From NCBI RefSeq assembly GCF_016102285.1, contig NZ_JACFOY010000001.1, positions 1,736,001 to 1,800,000 of the forward strand: a stretch of DNA of 64,000 bases, written 5' to 3'. Below, piece by piece: positions 49,152 to 59,648 of this stretch. Every line of letters begins with the position of its first letter. Position 1 is the first letter of the stretch. The translations under genes were made by a program, and so were the position numbers. The DNA is from Bartonella sp. M0177 (GTDB lineage: Bacteria; Pseudomonadota; Alphaproteobacteria; Rhizobiales; Rhizobiaceae). Below the pieces are notes generated by a model that saw only the letters and a program-made list of their open reading frames with translations, made no database searches and was not told where the DNA came from.

Positions 49152-49652
49152 TCAGGCATTTCCCTTGGTTTCAAAAAGCGCAAATTGCAGCGCATTTTCA
49201 GCCGAAAGCGAAGACCAGGCCACCATCTGGAATGCACTGAAATGTGTTTCACAAACATCGAGAGCATTGACAAGCAGGTTTTCAACTTGTGCGTTCGACG
49301 GATGTAAACCGCCCGAAAGCAACAATGCCTGCCGGAAGATAACCGAAGAAGAATCCTCCCAGAAATCAAAATGCCCCATGAGCAATTTTTCATTGATTGC
49401 CAGAACCAGTTTGCGCAGTTCTTTCTGTCTTTGTTTTGATACGGCAATATCGAATGCACATGCGAGATGCAGTGCTTCCTGATTTTCTATCCACGAAAAA
49501 GCAATATGATAATTTGTCCAATGTCCTTCAACACTGATTGTAATTTCATCCTCGGCTGTTCTCTCGAACGACCAATCATGTCCATTGGCCACCTGTTCGA
49601 CCAAATCAACAGGATGAAGATCACGTTCCAAGTTGCCTACGGCAAGCCTCAT
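49152..49652 (-). CDS. YbjN domain-containing protein
   Basis: A 166-residue protein of the YbjN family (PF10722), which has a type III secretion chaperone-like fold. Recognisable parts are the WSFERTAEDEITISVEGHW start and the helix KQRQKELRKLVLAINEKLLM-GHF. In E. coli, YbjN overexpression affects motility and stress, but its molecular role is unknown. I chose the second Met (MRLAVGN) because GAGG lies at the right distance; the first Met is 18 nt upstream without a site. It faces the same way as csaA, 91 bp away. Confidence 0.85.
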   Translation of the reverse strand: MRLAVGNLERDLHPVDLVEQVANGHDWSFERTAEDEITISVEGHWTNYHIAFSWIENQEALHLACAFDIAVSKQRQKELRKLVLAINEKLLMGHFDFWEDSSSVIFRQALLLSGGLHPSNAQVENLLVNALDVCETHFSAFQMVAWSSLSAENALQFALFETKGNA

Positions 49653-50002
49653 TTCATTCCTCAATTCCAATGCGTTTTCGCATAAAAAACAGCAAAAGCC
49701 GCCATCACAGTGTTACCACCGTGTTCCAGTTGCCCGCACGATCCTTTAAATCCTATAAACGCATAAAACACTGACCCATTTGCGTACATAAATCACGAAT
49801 TAATCATAACCCCCGATTTCGATCTGTTCGCGAATCATCTTTAGTTTTCAGTGTATTGATCTAAATTGAGAGTGCTAGTCCCCCTGATTCAAAAAGCTGT
49901 TCAAGAATAAAAAAACAGGTCGGGAACAAAGTTCCGACCTGTCCTAAGAGACTCTGGATTAAGCATTTTTCTGACTTATTCACAGCCAAGAAAAACTGGG
50001 GA
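49653..50002. other. intergenic region between ybjN and ubiK genes
   Basis: About 350 bp. It contains the ubiK terminator (49909-49942). The rest should hold the ybjN promoter; no gene is supported. Confidence 0.4.
49909..49942 (-). terminator. Rho-independent terminator of the ubiK-like gene
   Basis: On the minus strand ACAGGTCGGAAC pairs with GTTCCCGACCTGT (one bulged base) across a 3-nt loop, followed by seven T. It lies 60 nt after the stop codon. Confidence 0.88.
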
Positions 50003-50302
50003 TTATTTTTTCTTTTCGTTCTCTTTTGGTGAAGATGAAGCTGTTTTTGCCTTCGAAGCGGTTTTATTTTCTTCGTTATCAAGACGTTTTTTCAATTCTT
50101 CGACTTCTTGACGTGCTTTGGCTGCCATTTCTTTGACAACCTCGAACTCGTCACGATGAACAAAATCGAATTTGTTAAGGACACGTTCCAACTGGGCACG
50201 AAAAGCTGTTTCGGCTTCCTGGCGTACACCTTGTGCAGCACCGGCTGCATCGGTCATCATTTTTGCAAGTTCATCAAGAACGCGATTGGGTCCATTACTC
50301 AT
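50003..50302 (-). CDS. ubiK: UbiK/BMFP-family accessory factor
   Basis: A 99-residue protein of the UbiK/YqiC/BMFP family (PF04380). After an amphipathic N-terminus (NRVLDELAKMMTDAAGAAQGVR) comes FRAQLERVLNKFDFVHRDEFEVVKEMA. A C-terminal coiled coil (EVVKEMAAKARQEVEELKKR) leads into a Lys-rich tail. Family members form trimers, bind membranes and assist ubiquinone synthesis in aerobic conditions. The ATG follows AAAGGATAGGCTAA. It is divergent from lgt. Confidence 0.87.
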   Translation of the reverse strand: MSNGPNRVLDELAKMMTDAAGAAQGVRQEAETAFRAQLERVLNKFDFVHRDEFEVVKEMAAKARQEVEELKKRLDNEENKTASKAKTASSSPKENEKKK

Positions 50303-50664
50303 TTAGCCTATCCTTTTTAAAACTGTTTCGAAGCCCGTTAGAGAACTAACTCAAGCTAACATATAGAACATTTTTTTAAAATGAGGATAGCCGTTTTCTC
50401 GTAGCCCCACCTCAAGAGAAAAAATGCGAATAGATTAAGCTCTTTTGCGACGTGAAAGCGCTCCATAAGCTTCCTGTTTTGTAAACAGCGCAGAAACTTC
50501 AACAGCTTTCCGGACTTGAAGGCGCGCCTTAAGACCCCAAAAGAGCCTGATATTTTGAAATCATCAGCAAAGCTGATACACTTTCATAATCGGAATTGAG
50601 ACTTGACCGGAACAGGTTCCTCGGTCATCTTCGCTTCTAATATTTCAGGATATAGTAGTTTGCC
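50303..50664. other. ubiK-lgt divergent intergenic region
   Basis: About 360 bp between divergent genes, expected to hold both promoters. No gene or RNA is supported. Confidence 0.35.
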
Positions 50665-51555
50665 ATGAATGATCTTCCCCCTTGCCCTGCCATTGCTTTT
50701 CCCGATTTTTTGAACCCGATCATTGTTCAAATCGGACCGGTTGCACTGCATTGGTACGGGCTCGGCTATGTCATCGGTATTTTGTTCGCCTGGTGGTATG
50801 GTGGATTTCTTCTCCGGAAAAAATCACTCTGGTATAACGACACTCCTCCTATGACCCCGCAATTATTGGGTGATTTTGTAGTCTGGGCGGCTATCGGTGT
50901 TGTTGTCGGCGGGCGGCTCGGGCAAGTTTTATTTTGGGACCCGCACTATTATTTCAGCCATCCGGCCGAAATCATCGCCGTCTGGGACGGTGGCATGGCT
51001 TTCCATGGCGGGCTTATCGGTACCATTATTGCGATGATCTGGTTTGCGCTCAAACACAAAATCGGCATCTGGACCATGTTCGACACCATTGCTGCGGGTG
51101 TGCCTGTTGGTCTTGGTGTGGTGCGCATTTGTAATTTTATCAATCAGGAATTATGGGGCAATGTTACAAATGTTCAATGGGCAGTCTGTTTTCCGCGCGA
51201 CCCCGATTATCTTCCCCGCCACCCTAGCCAGCTTTATGAAGCGCTGATGGAAGGGCTCATATTGTTCATCGTGCTTGCCATTCTGGTTTTTGCATTCAAA
51301 GCCTTGCGTAAACCCGGAATTGTTTCAGGCACTTTTATTTTCGGTTATGGTATTGCCCGCATGATTTCGGAAATATTCCGTGTCCCCGGTGAAGATCCCG
51401 AATGGTTCAGTAATGTTTTTTCCGATACCGGTTTCACCTATGGTATGGCCTTGTCGCTTCCCATGGTGCTCTTCGGCCTTTATGCTATTTGGCGGGCTTT
51501 CAAACACGCTCCGGAAAACAAAGCCGGACTTCATTCGATAAAAAGCAATGGGTGA
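50665..51555 (+). CDS. lgt: prolipoprotein diacylglyceryl transferase
   Basis: A 296-residue inner-membrane enzyme that transfers diacylglycerol from phosphatidylglycerol to the lipobox Cys of prolipoproteins. It has about seven membrane helices. The conserved blocks are [28 protein letters not shown], the catalytic-region His in [11 protein letters not shown], and [13 protein letters not shown] with the Lgt-signature Arg and Asn. [12 protein letters not shown] and [14 protein letters not shown] follow. It is the first gene of a three-gene operon; its last 8 bases overlap midA. Confidence 0.97.
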   Translation: MNDLPPCPAIAFPDFLNPIIVQIGPVALHWYGLGYVIGILFAWWYGGFLLRKKSLWYNDTPPMTPQLLGDFVVWAAIGVVVGGRLGQVLFWDPHYYFSHPAEIIAVWDGGMAFHGGLIGTIIAMIWFALKHKIGIWTMFDTIAAGVPVGLGVVRICNFINQELWGNVTNVQWAVCFPRDPDYLPRHPSQLYEALMEGLILFIVLAILVFAFKALRKPGIVSGTFIFGYGIARMISEIFRVPGEDPEWFSNVFSDTGFTYGMALSLPMVLFGLYAIWRAFKHAPENKAGLHSIKSNG

Positions 51556-52651
51556 TCTTAAAACCAAAATCTGCGAATTGATCGCGCTTCAGGGACCAAT
51601 GCGGGTGAGCACCTTCATGACATTGGCCTTGAGCGACGACCAAAACGGCTATTACAAAAACGCTACTCCCTTCGGTAAAGAAGGTGACTTTATTACCGCA
51701 CCGGAAATAAGCCAGATGTTTGGCGAGCTTATCGGCATCTGGGTGATTGAAACTTTTAACAAGTTGAATAAACCCTCTTCTTTCAATCTTTGCGAGTTGG
51801 GACCCGGACGCGGCACATTGATGCAGGATTTGTTACGCACAATCAAAAAACTCTCGGCCGAATGTTTTCAGGCGGCAAATGTTTTGATGGTCGAAACCTC
51901 CGACAAGCTCATAACACAACAGAAACAGGCTCTCTCTTCTTATGGTGATAAAATCCATTGGCTCAAGGATTTCGATAAACTCGCCTGCGCCCCGCTCATC
52001 CTCGTTGCAAACGAATTTCTTGATGCTTTGCCGATCGACCAGTTCATCAAAATCGACGGTCAATGGCATGAACGGCTTATTGCAACAGATGACAATGATC
52101 AGCTCGGATTTGCCGTCGGTAACAATGTGCTTGACCAAACAGGCTTGCCGAAGAAATATCAGGACTTGCCGGAAGGCTCGGTTTTGGAGCTTTCGCCCGC
52201 AAGGCTGCAATTCATGGAACAGGTTTTAAAACATCTCTCCCGCCATCACGGCTCGGCACTTTTCATTGATTACGGGAGCACCGGTCTTCCCTATGGTGAT
52301 ACATTGCAGGCAATTTCCCGTCACGCATTCAGCAATATTTTTGCAAATCCCGGAAAAGATGATCTGACAAGCCATGTCGATTTTTCTTCACTCGAAGTCA
52401 TTGCCGAACGCCACGGGATTTTATCGGGTGTCATGACTCAAGGCGCATTTCTGACCGGCATGGGGCTCATTGAACGCGCCGGTCAATTGGGCGCAAACAA
52501 AAGTCCCGCTGTTCAGGAAAAAATACGCTCGGCCGTGGAAAGATTGGCCGCACCAAACGAAATGGGAACGCTTTTTAAAGTGCTTTGTCTCAGTGACAAA
52601 AAAACCGGCCTTCACCGGTTGTTTACTGGCGACAATACATCCCATAATTGA
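51548..52651 (+). CDS. MidA/NDUFAF7-family SAM-dependent methyltransferase
   Basis: A 367-residue class I methyltransferase of the MidA/NDUFAF7 family (PF02636). The N-terminal block [20 protein letters not shown] is followed by [18 protein letters not shown] and the SAM-binding [17 protein letters not shown] (about residues 87-105). [14 protein letters not shown] comes later. NDUFAF7 dimethylates an arginine of a complex I subunit in mitochondria; a similar role in bacteria is inferred. The 8-bp overlap with lgt suggests translational coupling, and pgeF follows. Confidence 0.93.
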   Translation: MGDLKTKICELIALQGPMRVSTFMTLALSDDQNGYYKNATPFGKEGDFITAPEISQMFGELIGIWVIETFNKLNKPSSFNLCELGPGRGTLMQDLLRTIKKLSAECFQAANVLMVETSDKLITQQKQALSSYGDKIHWLKDFDKLACAPLILVANEFLDALPIDQFIKIDGQWHERLIATDDNDQLGFAVGNNVLDQTGLPKKYQDLPEGSVLELSPARLQFMEQVLKHLSRHHGSALFIDYGSTGLPYGDTLQAISRHAFSNIFANPGKDDLTSHVDFSSLEVIAERHGILSGVMTQGAFLTGMGLIERAGQLGANKSPAVQEKIRSAVERLAAPNEMGTLFKVLCLSDKKTGLHRLFTGDNTSHN

Positions 52652-52704
52652 CAAGCGGTTTTGAAAACGCCACGATAAGACAACCAGATATAACGGTCAT
52701 TCAC

Positions 52705-53487
52705 ATGTCACAATTGCCATCGCCGGTTTTTTCACCCTCCCTTGAAGTTTTGGAAAAAGCAGGCATAAACCATGCTTTTTTTACCCGTCAGGGCGGCGTG
52801 TCCCACGGAATTTACGAAAGCTTGAACCTTGGTCGCGGCTCCAACGACGACAAAGAAAATGTCGAAAAAAATCGTGAGATTGTTGCCGCCTATATGGGGA
52901 TAAAACCGGAAAACCTGATTAATCTTTATCAAATCCACTCTCCCCATGCATTGATCATCAACGAGCCGATAAAAGGTGAACGGCCACGTGCTGATGCTTT
53001 GGTCACCAATAAAAAAGGACTCGCTTTGGGAATTTTGACAGCCGATTGCGGACCTGTTCTTTTTGCAGACCCGAAAGCCCATGTGATCGGCGCTGCCCAC
53101 GCCGGTTGGAGAGGTGCTTTGGCAGGTGTTATCGAAAACACTGTTGCAGCAATGGAAACACTGGGCGCCAAACGGGCAGATATTGTTGCAACATTGGGAC
53201 CGTCAATTGGCCCCGAACATTACGAGGTTGGCAAAGAATTTTACGAAACTTTCGTCAATAGTTGTGCCTCATACAAAAAATTCTTTGTTCCGTCAGAACG
53301 CTTCGAACATTTCTTCTTCAATCTTTGGGATTTTGTGTTAGCCCGCCTTGATGAGGCCGGTGTCCATGGCGATTGCCTGAAGCTTTGTACTTACGCTGAT
53401 GAAAAACGTTTTTTTTCCTATCGTCGCAAGACACATCTGAACGAACCCGATTATGGACGGCAGATTTCTGTTATTACCATTGCTTGA
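52705..53487 (+). CDS. pgeF: peptidoglycan editing factor PgeF (YfiH, laccase-domain protein)
   Basis: A 260-residue protein of the YfiH/LACC1 family (PF02578). Conserved parts are HAFFTRQGGVSHGIYESLNLG, LTADCGPVLFAD, the metal-binding AAHAGWRGALAGV and LGPSIGPEHYEVG. YfiH proteins cleave purine nucleosides, and E. coli YfiH also prevents misincorporation of serine into peptidoglycan precursors. I took the ATG of MSQLPSPVFS as start. A TTG at 52648, overlapping the midA stop codon, would add 19 unusual residues. The order lgt-midA-pgeF is conserved in alphaproteobacteria. Confidence 0.92.
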   Translation: MSQLPSPVFSPSLEVLEKAGINHAFFTRQGGVSHGIYESLNLGRGSNDDKENVEKNREIVAAYMGIKPENLINLYQIHSPHALIINEPIKGERPRADALVTNKKGLALGILTADCGPVLFADPKAHVIGAAHAGWRGALAGVIENTVAAMETLGAKRADIVATLGPSIGPEHYEVGKEFYETFVNSCASYKKFFVPSERFEHFFFNLWDFVLARLDEAGVHGDCLKLCTYADEKRFFSYRRKTHLNEPDYGRQISVITIA

Positions 53488-54116
53488 ATATATTCGAAGT
53501 CCTGACAAGGATTTTTGTGAGTGCCAACAGATTTGGCTTTGTTTCATGCTGTTTCTTTAGTGCTGTCTTTGCCCGTTTCAATTTCATCAGGATGTTGAAA
53601 CCGACTCGTGAATAATTCGCGTGGAAGCCCGATAGTTAAATGATAAGGAAAGTTCCCTTTCACATTAAACCTTGAAAGCGGAGCTTTACTCTCGCCCCTG
53701 ATAAGACAGACAAACTGCGCCCGCGATAAAACCACCAACAAGCGGGAATCACCTTGACTATGGAAAAACCGGTACCGATTTTTCGTAAAGTCTTGTGTGT
53801 TTTTGGAAGAAAATTTACTTTCTCATCAAGCGAGCATTTTGGCACTCGTTAAAATATGACGCTCATTAAAACATGGCGCATTCAAAAGCCGGTTTGAAAG
53901 AACGAAGCAAAATCTTCGGAATTTGCAGTTGATCAATAATCTGACAGTTATGCACTGAAACTCCGTTTTTTTCGGAATATTATTTTTTTACCGGTGCAAA
54001 AACAAAACATTCAAATAAAAATGGACGGAGTGACAATATGAACTCTTGCAATCTGATAACAAAAAGTTAAAACCGCAGCCAGAAAGTCTGTTTTCTTTAG
54101 AGCCAGGGGCCAAGCC
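53488..54116. other. intergenic region upstream of prs
   Basis: About 630 bp, gene-free. It should hold the prs promoter. A minus-strand 65-codon frame (53544-53741) and others here are not credible. Confidence 0.35.
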
Positions 54117-55049
54117 ATGAAACTTTTCTGCGGCAATTCCAACCCACGCCTTGCCGAAGACGTAACAAAATATCTCAACATTCCTATGGGTAAAGCAACG
54201 GTAAGACGCTTTGCCGATCAGGAAATTTTCGTTGAACTCCATGAAAATGTTCGCGGTGAGGATGTTTTTCTTATCCAGTCGACATCCTATCCCGCCAATG
54301 ACCATTTAATGGAACTGCTCATTATGATTGATGCGGTTCGTCGCGCTTCTGCACGCCGCATTACTGCTGTTATTCCTTATTTCGGTTATGCAAGACAAGA
54401 CCGCAAACCCGGCCCCAGAACACCGATTTCGGCCAAACTTGTTGCCAATCTATTGACCGAAGCCGGTGCAAACCGCGTTTTGACGCTTGACCTTCATGCA
54501 GGCCAAATTCAAGGCTTTTTCGATATTCCAACCGATAATCTTTATGCTGTTCCGGTCATTGCACGCGATGTCAAAAACAATTATTCGCTTAAAAATGTCA
54601 TGGTGGTTTCACCGGATGTTGGCGGTGTCGTTCGCGCCCGTTCACTTGCAAAGCGGCTCGATTGCCTGCTTGCCATCGTCGACAAACGCCGTGAACGCCC
54701 CGGTGAATCGGAAGTTATGAATGTGATTGGCGATGTTTCTGGCAAAGATTGTCTTTTGCTTGACGACATTGTCGATTCCGGTGGCACACTTTGCAATGCT
54801 GCCGAAGCCCTTTTGAAAAAAGGTGCAAAAAGCGTCACCGCCTATATTACCCACGGTGTTCTTTCGGGCGGCGCTATTGCCCGCATCACCGGCTCGAAGC
54901 TGAAAGAGCTTGTCATTACCAATTCCATTATGCCGACACCGGCTGTAGAACAGGCTCCCAATATCCGCGTTTTGCCGATTTCCGACCTTATCGGCGAGGC
55001 CATTTCGCGTACAGCCGCCGAACAATCGGTTTCAAGCCTGTTTGATTAA
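54117..55049 (+). CDS. prs: ribose-phosphate pyrophosphokinase
   Basis: A 310-residue enzyme making PRPP from ribose 5-phosphate and ATP, the precursor for purines, pyrimidines, NAD, His and Trp. Features are the ATP-binding flexible loop [18 protein letters not shown], the [14 protein letters not shown] block and the PRPP-binding loop [17 protein letters not shown] (about residues 215-231). Length is normal. The start [16 protein letters not shown] is typical. A clear terminator follows. Confidence 0.98.
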   Translation: MKLFCGNSNPRLAEDVTKYLNIPMGKATVRRFADQEIFVELHENVRGEDVFLIQSTSYPANDHLMELLIMIDAVRRASARRITAVIPYFGYARQDRKPGPRTPISAKLVANLLTEAGANRVLTLDLHAGQIQGFFDIPTDNLYAVPVIARDVKNNYSLKNVMVVSPDVGGVVRARSLAKRLDCLLAIVDKRRERPGESEVMNVIGDVSGKDCLLLDDIVDSGGTLCNAAEALLKKGAKSVTAYITHGVLSGGAIARITGSKLKELVITNSIMPTPAVEQAPNIRVLPISDLIGEAISRTAAEQSVSSLFD

Positions 55050-55071
55050 AAGTTTCATTTGTTAGCGAAAG

Positions 55072-55106
55072 AAGGCCGCAGAGATTTTGTTTCTGCGGCC
55101 TTTTAT
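55072..55106 (+). terminator. Rho-independent terminator of prs
   Basis: The stem AAGGCCGCAGA / TCTGCGGCCTT is followed by TTATT, 23 nt after the stop codon. Confidence 0.9.
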
Positions 55107-55233
55107 TATGTAATCGGACCTTTATCGAGCCGGAACTTCTGCTGAACCGATATTTCGTCGATCATAAGTTTTTATGAACCGCGAGCTTTCCATATGAAAG
55201 CAGATCTTTCGCAATATTTTGGGCAAATGTGCT

Positions 55234-56763
55234 TTATTCGGCTGCATCCCTTTTGTTCTGAAACTCGTCCGGTGCATCGGGGTCACCGGGCAGTGTCTCA
55301 AGGCCGAGATCGGGAAAAGCGGCAATGCGTTTGCCGCTGAAATCGGTTCTTACCACCAGAAGCCCGCGTTCTTCAAAATAGGTCAGAAGATGGCGCGCGC
55401 GACTCATAGAATGGGTGCCATAGAGGCGGGCAAGCGTTGCATCGGAAGGGCATGGTTTGCCACTCACGGCCGCTTCTGCCACATTCAAAAACACGCCTTG
55501 AATATCATCGGTCAAAGTTTCGGAAAGCGCCAATGCTTTTTGCCACGTTTCGCTTGCCGCCATATCCTCGTCAATGGCCGCTTGTGCGAGCGCAAGTTTG
55601 CGCCTGAACTGGGCAAGATCAAGCGGTTCTCCCGGAACACGGTGAATGCGGCAGCGCACCAGAAAATCCTGATAAAGCACCGCAACCGAACGGAAAGAAG
55701 CATCCTTATCATCAACAATTTCACGCATGACCGCATCAAGTTCGGCTTCGCGTTCCTGTTCGTCAATTTCAGGAAAGAGGCTTTGGGCTTCTTGCGGCTC
55801 TTCCTGTTTCTGGCGCACCAGCTCTTCCAATATTTCATTGGTCGGTTTCGGTGGCGGCGTTGGTGCGGCGCGCCGTATCGGCATAATCATTTCTTCTGGC
55901 GATGGTGTGAAGATCAGATCTTCCGCGTCAACTGGTGCTTCTGGCAAGGGAACAAGTTTGGGACTTGTCGAACGGGCAGCCGTTTCCACGGGGCCAATCA
56001 CCACATGGAGCGGGCGGCGTGACAAAGCCGGACCTAGCGCTACAAAATGCCCGCGTTCAAGATCGCGGAACATTTCCGCCTGACGGCGCTCCATCCCTAA
56101 CAGATCGGCAGCACGCGCCATATCGATATCAAGAAATGTCCGCCCCATTAAAAAGTTCGAAGCCTCGGCTGCAACATTTTTTGCAAGTTTTGCAAGACGC
56201 TGGGTGGCAATAACACCGGCAAGTCCACGTTTTCTACCGCGACACATCAGATTGGTCATGGCACCGAGTGAAAGCTTGCGCGCTTCGTCGGAAACGTCAC
56301 CTGCGGCAGCGGGGGCAAATAATTGCGCCTCGTCCACCACCACCAGAAGCGGATACCAATAATCCCGCTCGGCATCGAAAAGCCCGCCCAGAAAGGCGGC
56401 GGCAGCGCGCATTTGTTGTTCGGTATCAAGCCCTTCAAGATTCAAAATAGCAGAAACGCGATGCTGGCGCACACGTGCGGCAATACGTGTCAATTCCACT
56501 TCGCTACGTTGCGCTTCAACAACCACATGGCCGAATTTGTCGGCAAGAGTGACAAAATCCCCTTCCGGATCAATCACACATTGCTGCACCCAATGGGCAC
56601 TTTGTTCGAGCAGCCTGCGCAATAAATGCGACTTGCCCGAACCGGAATTGCCTTGCACCAGCAAACGTGTTGCCAATAATTCTTCCAGATCAAGGCTCGC
56701 CACTTTCGAGCCGGTCAAGGCGCCACGTTCAAAAATAGTTCCGAGATTGATGTCGACAGTCAT
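55234..56763 (-). CDS. HerA-like (DUF87) ATPase
   Basis: A 509-residue ATPase of the HerA/VirB4 superfamily. Walker A is G38-NSGSGKS-45 (VQGNSGSGKSHLLRRLLEQ). Walker B is LLVVVDEAQLFAP near residue 150, and GVIATQRLAKLAKNVAAEASN follows. The middle is Pro/Glu-rich (about 275-330). The C-terminal third contains a winged-helix-like DATLARLYGTHSMSRARHL. HerA helicases act with NurA in archaeal end resection; no NurA gene is adjacent, and the role of the Rhizobiales proteins is unknown. It lies between prs and rplY on the opposite strand. Confidence 0.85.
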   Translation of the reverse strand: MTVDINLGTIFERGALTGSKVASLDLEELLATRLLVQGNSGSGKSHLLRRLLEQSAHWVQQCVIDPEGDFVTLADKFGHVVVEAQRSEVELTRIAARVRQHRVSAILNLEGLDTEQQMRAAAAFLGGLFDAERDYWYPLLVVVDEAQLFAPAAAGDVSDEARKLSLGAMTNLMCRGRKRGLAGVIATQRLAKLAKNVAAEASNFLMGRTFLDIDMARAADLLGMERRQAEMFRDLERGHFVALGPALSRRPLHVVIGPVETAARSTSPKLVPLPEAPVDAEDLIFTPSPEEMIMPIRRAAPTPPPKPTNEILEELVRQKQEEPQEAQSLFPEIDEQEREAELDAVMREIVDDKDASFRSVAVLYQDFLVRCRIHRVPGEPLDLAQFRRKLALAQAAIDEDMAASETWQKALALSETLTDDIQGVFLNVAEAAVSGKPCPSDATLARLYGTHSMSRARHLLTYFEERGLLVVRTDFSGKRIAAFPDLGLETLPGDPDAPDEFQNKRDAAE

Positions 56764-57065
56764 TGCCAGGCCATCAATTGCCGAACCTTAAAAAGGCTCC
56801 GGGAAGATTGAAACAAAAATATGGTTGATTCTTTTTGCATGGTTCCTTTTAGCATTTCCTTGTCAAAAGGTGAAAAAAACGTCATTTTTTCCCACAACTC
56901 TTGCAAGCTCGCAATCTTTCCATTATAGCACCCCAATCCACGTCGACACCCTTGGAGGCAGCGTGGAATGGAACGGGGACAATCTTTGCCTTTATTCCAT
57001 ATTCATGTCCGGAGCTGTTGAACGTTCCCCGCATGGATCTCCAATTTTTGAAAAGGACTTAAGCC

Positions 57066-57728
57066 ATGAGTAAAGTTTACACACTCAAGGCCGAAGCACG
57101 CGAACGGGTTGGTAAGGGGTCCTCTCGTCACCTTCGCCGCAACGGTCTTGTTCCAGCAGTTATTTACGGCGATAAAAAGCCTGCACTTTCCATTGCCCTT
57201 TCCTATAAGGACATTTTTTACAAGATTCACGGTGGTGCATTCTTCACAACGATTGCCTCTATTGAAGTCGGCAATGAGAAGATTGAAGTTTTGCCAACCG
57301 ATTACCAGCTTGATCCGGTTCGTGACTTCCCGATGCACGTCGATTTCTTGCGTGTTACCGAGAAATCGGTTGTTCACGTCAATGTTCCTGTCCACTTCCT
57401 CAACGAAGAAGAAGCTCCTGGTATCAAGACCGGCGGTGTTTTGAACATTGTTCGCCACGAAGTCGAACTTGCTGTTCCTGCCCATCACATTCCGGAAGCC
57501 CTCACAGTTGACCTTACCGGTTTGGAAGTTGGTGATTCCGTCCACATTTCCGACATCAAATTGCCGGAAGGCTCCTCGCCGCTCATCAAGGACCGCGATT
57601 TCACCATTGCAACCATTGCAGCTCCTGTTGCATTGCCTGTTGAAGATGAAACACCGGCAACCGATGAAGCCACAGCAGCAACCGAGGAAACACCTGCTGC
57701 TACAGCTGGTGAAGAAAAATCCGAATAA
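57066..57728 (+). CDS. rplY: 50S ribosomal protein L25/general stress protein Ctc
   Basis: A 220-residue L25 of the long Ctc type. The N-terminal 5S rRNA-binding domain (about 5-95) begins [20 protein letters not shown], and [15 protein letters not shown] follows. The C-terminal TL5 domain (100-190) has [17 protein letters not shown] and [15 protein letters not shown]. The tail (about 190-220) is Ala/Thr/Glu-rich. AAGGACTTAAGCC lies before the ATG. pth follows after 60 bp and a terminator, a pairing conserved in alphaproteobacteria. Confidence 0.97.
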   Translation: MSKVYTLKAEARERVGKGSSRHLRRNGLVPAVIYGDKKPALSIALSYKDIFYKIHGGAFFTTIASIEVGNEKIEVLPTDYQLDPVRDFPMHVDFLRVTEKSVVHVNVPVHFLNEEEAPGIKTGGVLNIVRHEVELAVPAHHIPEALTVDLTGLEVGDSVHISDIKLPEGSSPLIKDRDFTIATIAAPVALPVEDETPATDEATAATEETPAATAGEEKSE

Positions 57729-57736
57729 TGTGCTTA

Positions 57737-57769
57737 AAAAGGCGGAAAAAACTTTTCCGCCTTTTCTTT
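57737..57769 (+). terminator. Rho-independent terminator of rplY
   Basis: A 13-bp stem AAAAGGCGGAAAA / TTTTCCGCCTTTT, followed by CTTTA. It lies between rplY and pth, so pth may depend on readthrough or its own promoter. Confidence 0.88.
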
Positions 57770-57788
57770 AATTCTGCGAGGTTTATCC

Positions 57789-58502
57789 ATGTTGCTCATT
57801 GCCGGTCTCGGCAATCCCGGTTTTGAATATCAGGATAACCGCCACAATATCGGTTTCATGGCGGTCGACGAAATCAATCGCAAATACAAGTTTTCTCCCT
57901 GGAACAAGAAATTTAACGCTCTTATTTCCAGCGGAACGATAGAAGGCGAAAAAGTCCTTCTTCTCAAACCTCAAACCTATATGAATCTTTCCGGTCAGGC
58001 GGTTGGCGAAGCCATGCGCTTTTATAAACTGCAACCGGAAAACATCATTGTCATTCATGACGAACTTGATCTGGTGCCGGGAAAATTGCGGGTCAAAACC
58101 GGCGGCTCCAGCGGTGGCCATAACGGCATCAAATCCATTGACGCCCATTGCGGAAACAATTATCGCCGCATCCGCATCGGTATCGGCCATCCGCAATCAA
58201 AAGAACAAGTCACAAATCATGTGCTCGGCAATTTCTCCAAAGCCGATCATGAATGGCTTGATCCCCTTCTTGACGCATTGGCTGACAATCTCGGCTTGCT
58301 TGTTAATGGTAAAGACAGCCTGTTCATGAACCGGATTTCACTGGCGCATGAGGGAGAGGCAGAAAGCGATCATAAAAGCGGCGGTGATAAGCCCAAAAAA
58401 CAAAGCCATATCAGACAGGCTCGCCCCGCTCAAAGAAAAGAACTTCCGGCCACCGGCCCGATGGCCGAAATGTTGAAAAAGCTGTTCAAAAACAACGAGT
58501 AA
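57789..58502 (+). CDS. pth: peptidyl-tRNA hydrolase
   Basis: A 237-residue enzyme that recycles peptidyl-tRNA released from stalled ribosomes. Conserved parts are [19 protein letters not shown] with the catalytic His22, [35 protein letters not shown] and GHNGIKSID. The catalytic domain ends near residue 185. The last ~45 residues are a basic tail ([18 protein letters not shown]), an extension common in Rhizobiales. GCGAGG precedes the ATG. Confidence 0.97.
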   Translation: MLLIAGLGNPGFEYQDNRHNIGFMAVDEINRKYKFSPWNKKFNALISSGTIEGEKVLLLKPQTYMNLSGQAVGEAMRFYKLQPENIIVIHDELDLVPGKLRVKTGGSSGGHNGIKSIDAHCGNNYRRIRIGIGHPQSKEQVTNHVLGNFSKADHEWLDPLLDALADNLGLLVNGKDSLFMNRISLAHEGEAESDHKSGGDKPKKQSHIRQARPAQRKELPATGPMAEMLKKLFKNNE

Positions 58503-58760
58503 ATAAACCCGCTTTGCTCATTTTAAAAAGAATATTCCAATAAAATATGCGTCTTTACTTTATCCAAAAAGTAAAGCCCGAGATAGAGCCCACTCCATTA
58601 GCCCCGTCCGATATCTAAAAAACTATATCCGGCCTGTCATAGTCAAACCGGATAGACTTTTATGCCGGATAAACCCGGCCTGTGAGACAACACTCTTTGA
58701 AACGCAAAGTGCCGATTTTTTTGCTCCTTATAGCTGAACCGTGCCGTTTTAAGCACGAAC

Positions 58761-59429
58761 TCAGGAAAATCCCTGCTCGTTATGTTGTAGAACGATAACA
58801 TGGGTTCCTTCGGGAACACGCCCGTAAAGGTCGATGATATCCTGATTGAGCAAACGGATACAGCCGCTCGAAACAGCCTTGCCGATTGACCATTCTTCAT
58901 GGGAGCCATGAATCCGGAACAATGTGTCCTGACCATCCTTGAAAAGATAAAGTGCGCGTGCACCCAGAGGATTATCCGGCCCCGCAGGCATACCATCGCC
59001 GAGATGTCCGTAACGATCCGGTTCGCGTTCCATCATATCTCGCGTCGGATGCCACATCGGCCACATGCGTTTATATTGAACGACGGCTTCCCCTTCAAGC
59101 GCAAGTCCGGCCTTGCCGACACCGACGCCGTAACGCAGCGCACGACCGTTTTCCTGAACGAGATAGAGAAAACGTGCTTGCGTGTCGACAACCAGAGTAC
59201 CCGGCGAATAAGGACCATTGAACGCCACTTCCTGACGCCAGTATTTCGGGTTGATCTTGCTCATATCGACAGCCGGAAGCGGATAAGGTTCGTTTGTCAC
59301 CGGACCATAAAGCGCTTTTATATCGGCCGGAACCGGCCAGGACTGTTCCACTTGTGGTTGATTGCTTACGCAGGCGGCGAGCGCCAAAGGTGCGGCAATG
59401 ATGAATGTACGCCGAGACAGGTGCCTCAT
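58761..59429 (-). CDS. L,D-transpeptidase (YkuD) with a Tat-type lipoprotein signal
   Basis: A 222-residue cell-envelope protein. The N-terminus MRHLSRRTFIIAAPLALAAC combines a twin-arginine-like SRRTFI with a lipobox (LAAC), so it is probably a Tat-exported lipoprotein. The YkuD domain (PF03734, about 80-220) has the catalytic motif: HGSHEEWSIGKAVSSGCIRL with His and the nucleophile Cys. It forms 3-3 peptidoglycan cross-links or attaches proteins to peptidoglycan. The start at MRHLS is backed by GGAG; a frame 5 codons longer is not. Confidence 0.93.
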   Translation of the reverse strand: MRHLSRRTFIIAAPLALAACVSNQPQVEQSWPVPADIKALYGPVTNEPYPLPAVDMSKINPKYWRQEVAFNGPYSPGTLVVDTQARFLYLVQENGRALRYGVGVGKAGLALEGEAVVQYKRMWPMWHPTRDMMEREPDRYGHLGDGMPAGPDNPLGARALYLFKDGQDTLFRIHGSHEEWSIGKAVSSGCIRLLNQDIIDLYGRVPEGTHVIVLQHNEQGFS

Positions 59430-59648
59430 GATAACTCCATACAAAATATCGGATTGTTGCTAACACTGAAAGCTTAGCCAATCGTTAAAATAGGCAAGTT
59501 TTTGGCAAAAACGAGAACGAAGTTAAAAATCGGAACAACTGTATCTTTTTCGCATCAAAATTGGCTCTTTAACTGGTTTCTGTTAAAAAACGTGCTATAG
59601 AACCAGTCATATTGACGAGCTTACCGGATTAGGATTGAGAGAATTTCC

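Noticed and set aside
55219-56022. 267-codon plus-strand frame antisense to the HerA-like gene
   Set aside because: The opposite strand has a clear ATPase gene with Walker motifs; this is its shadow.
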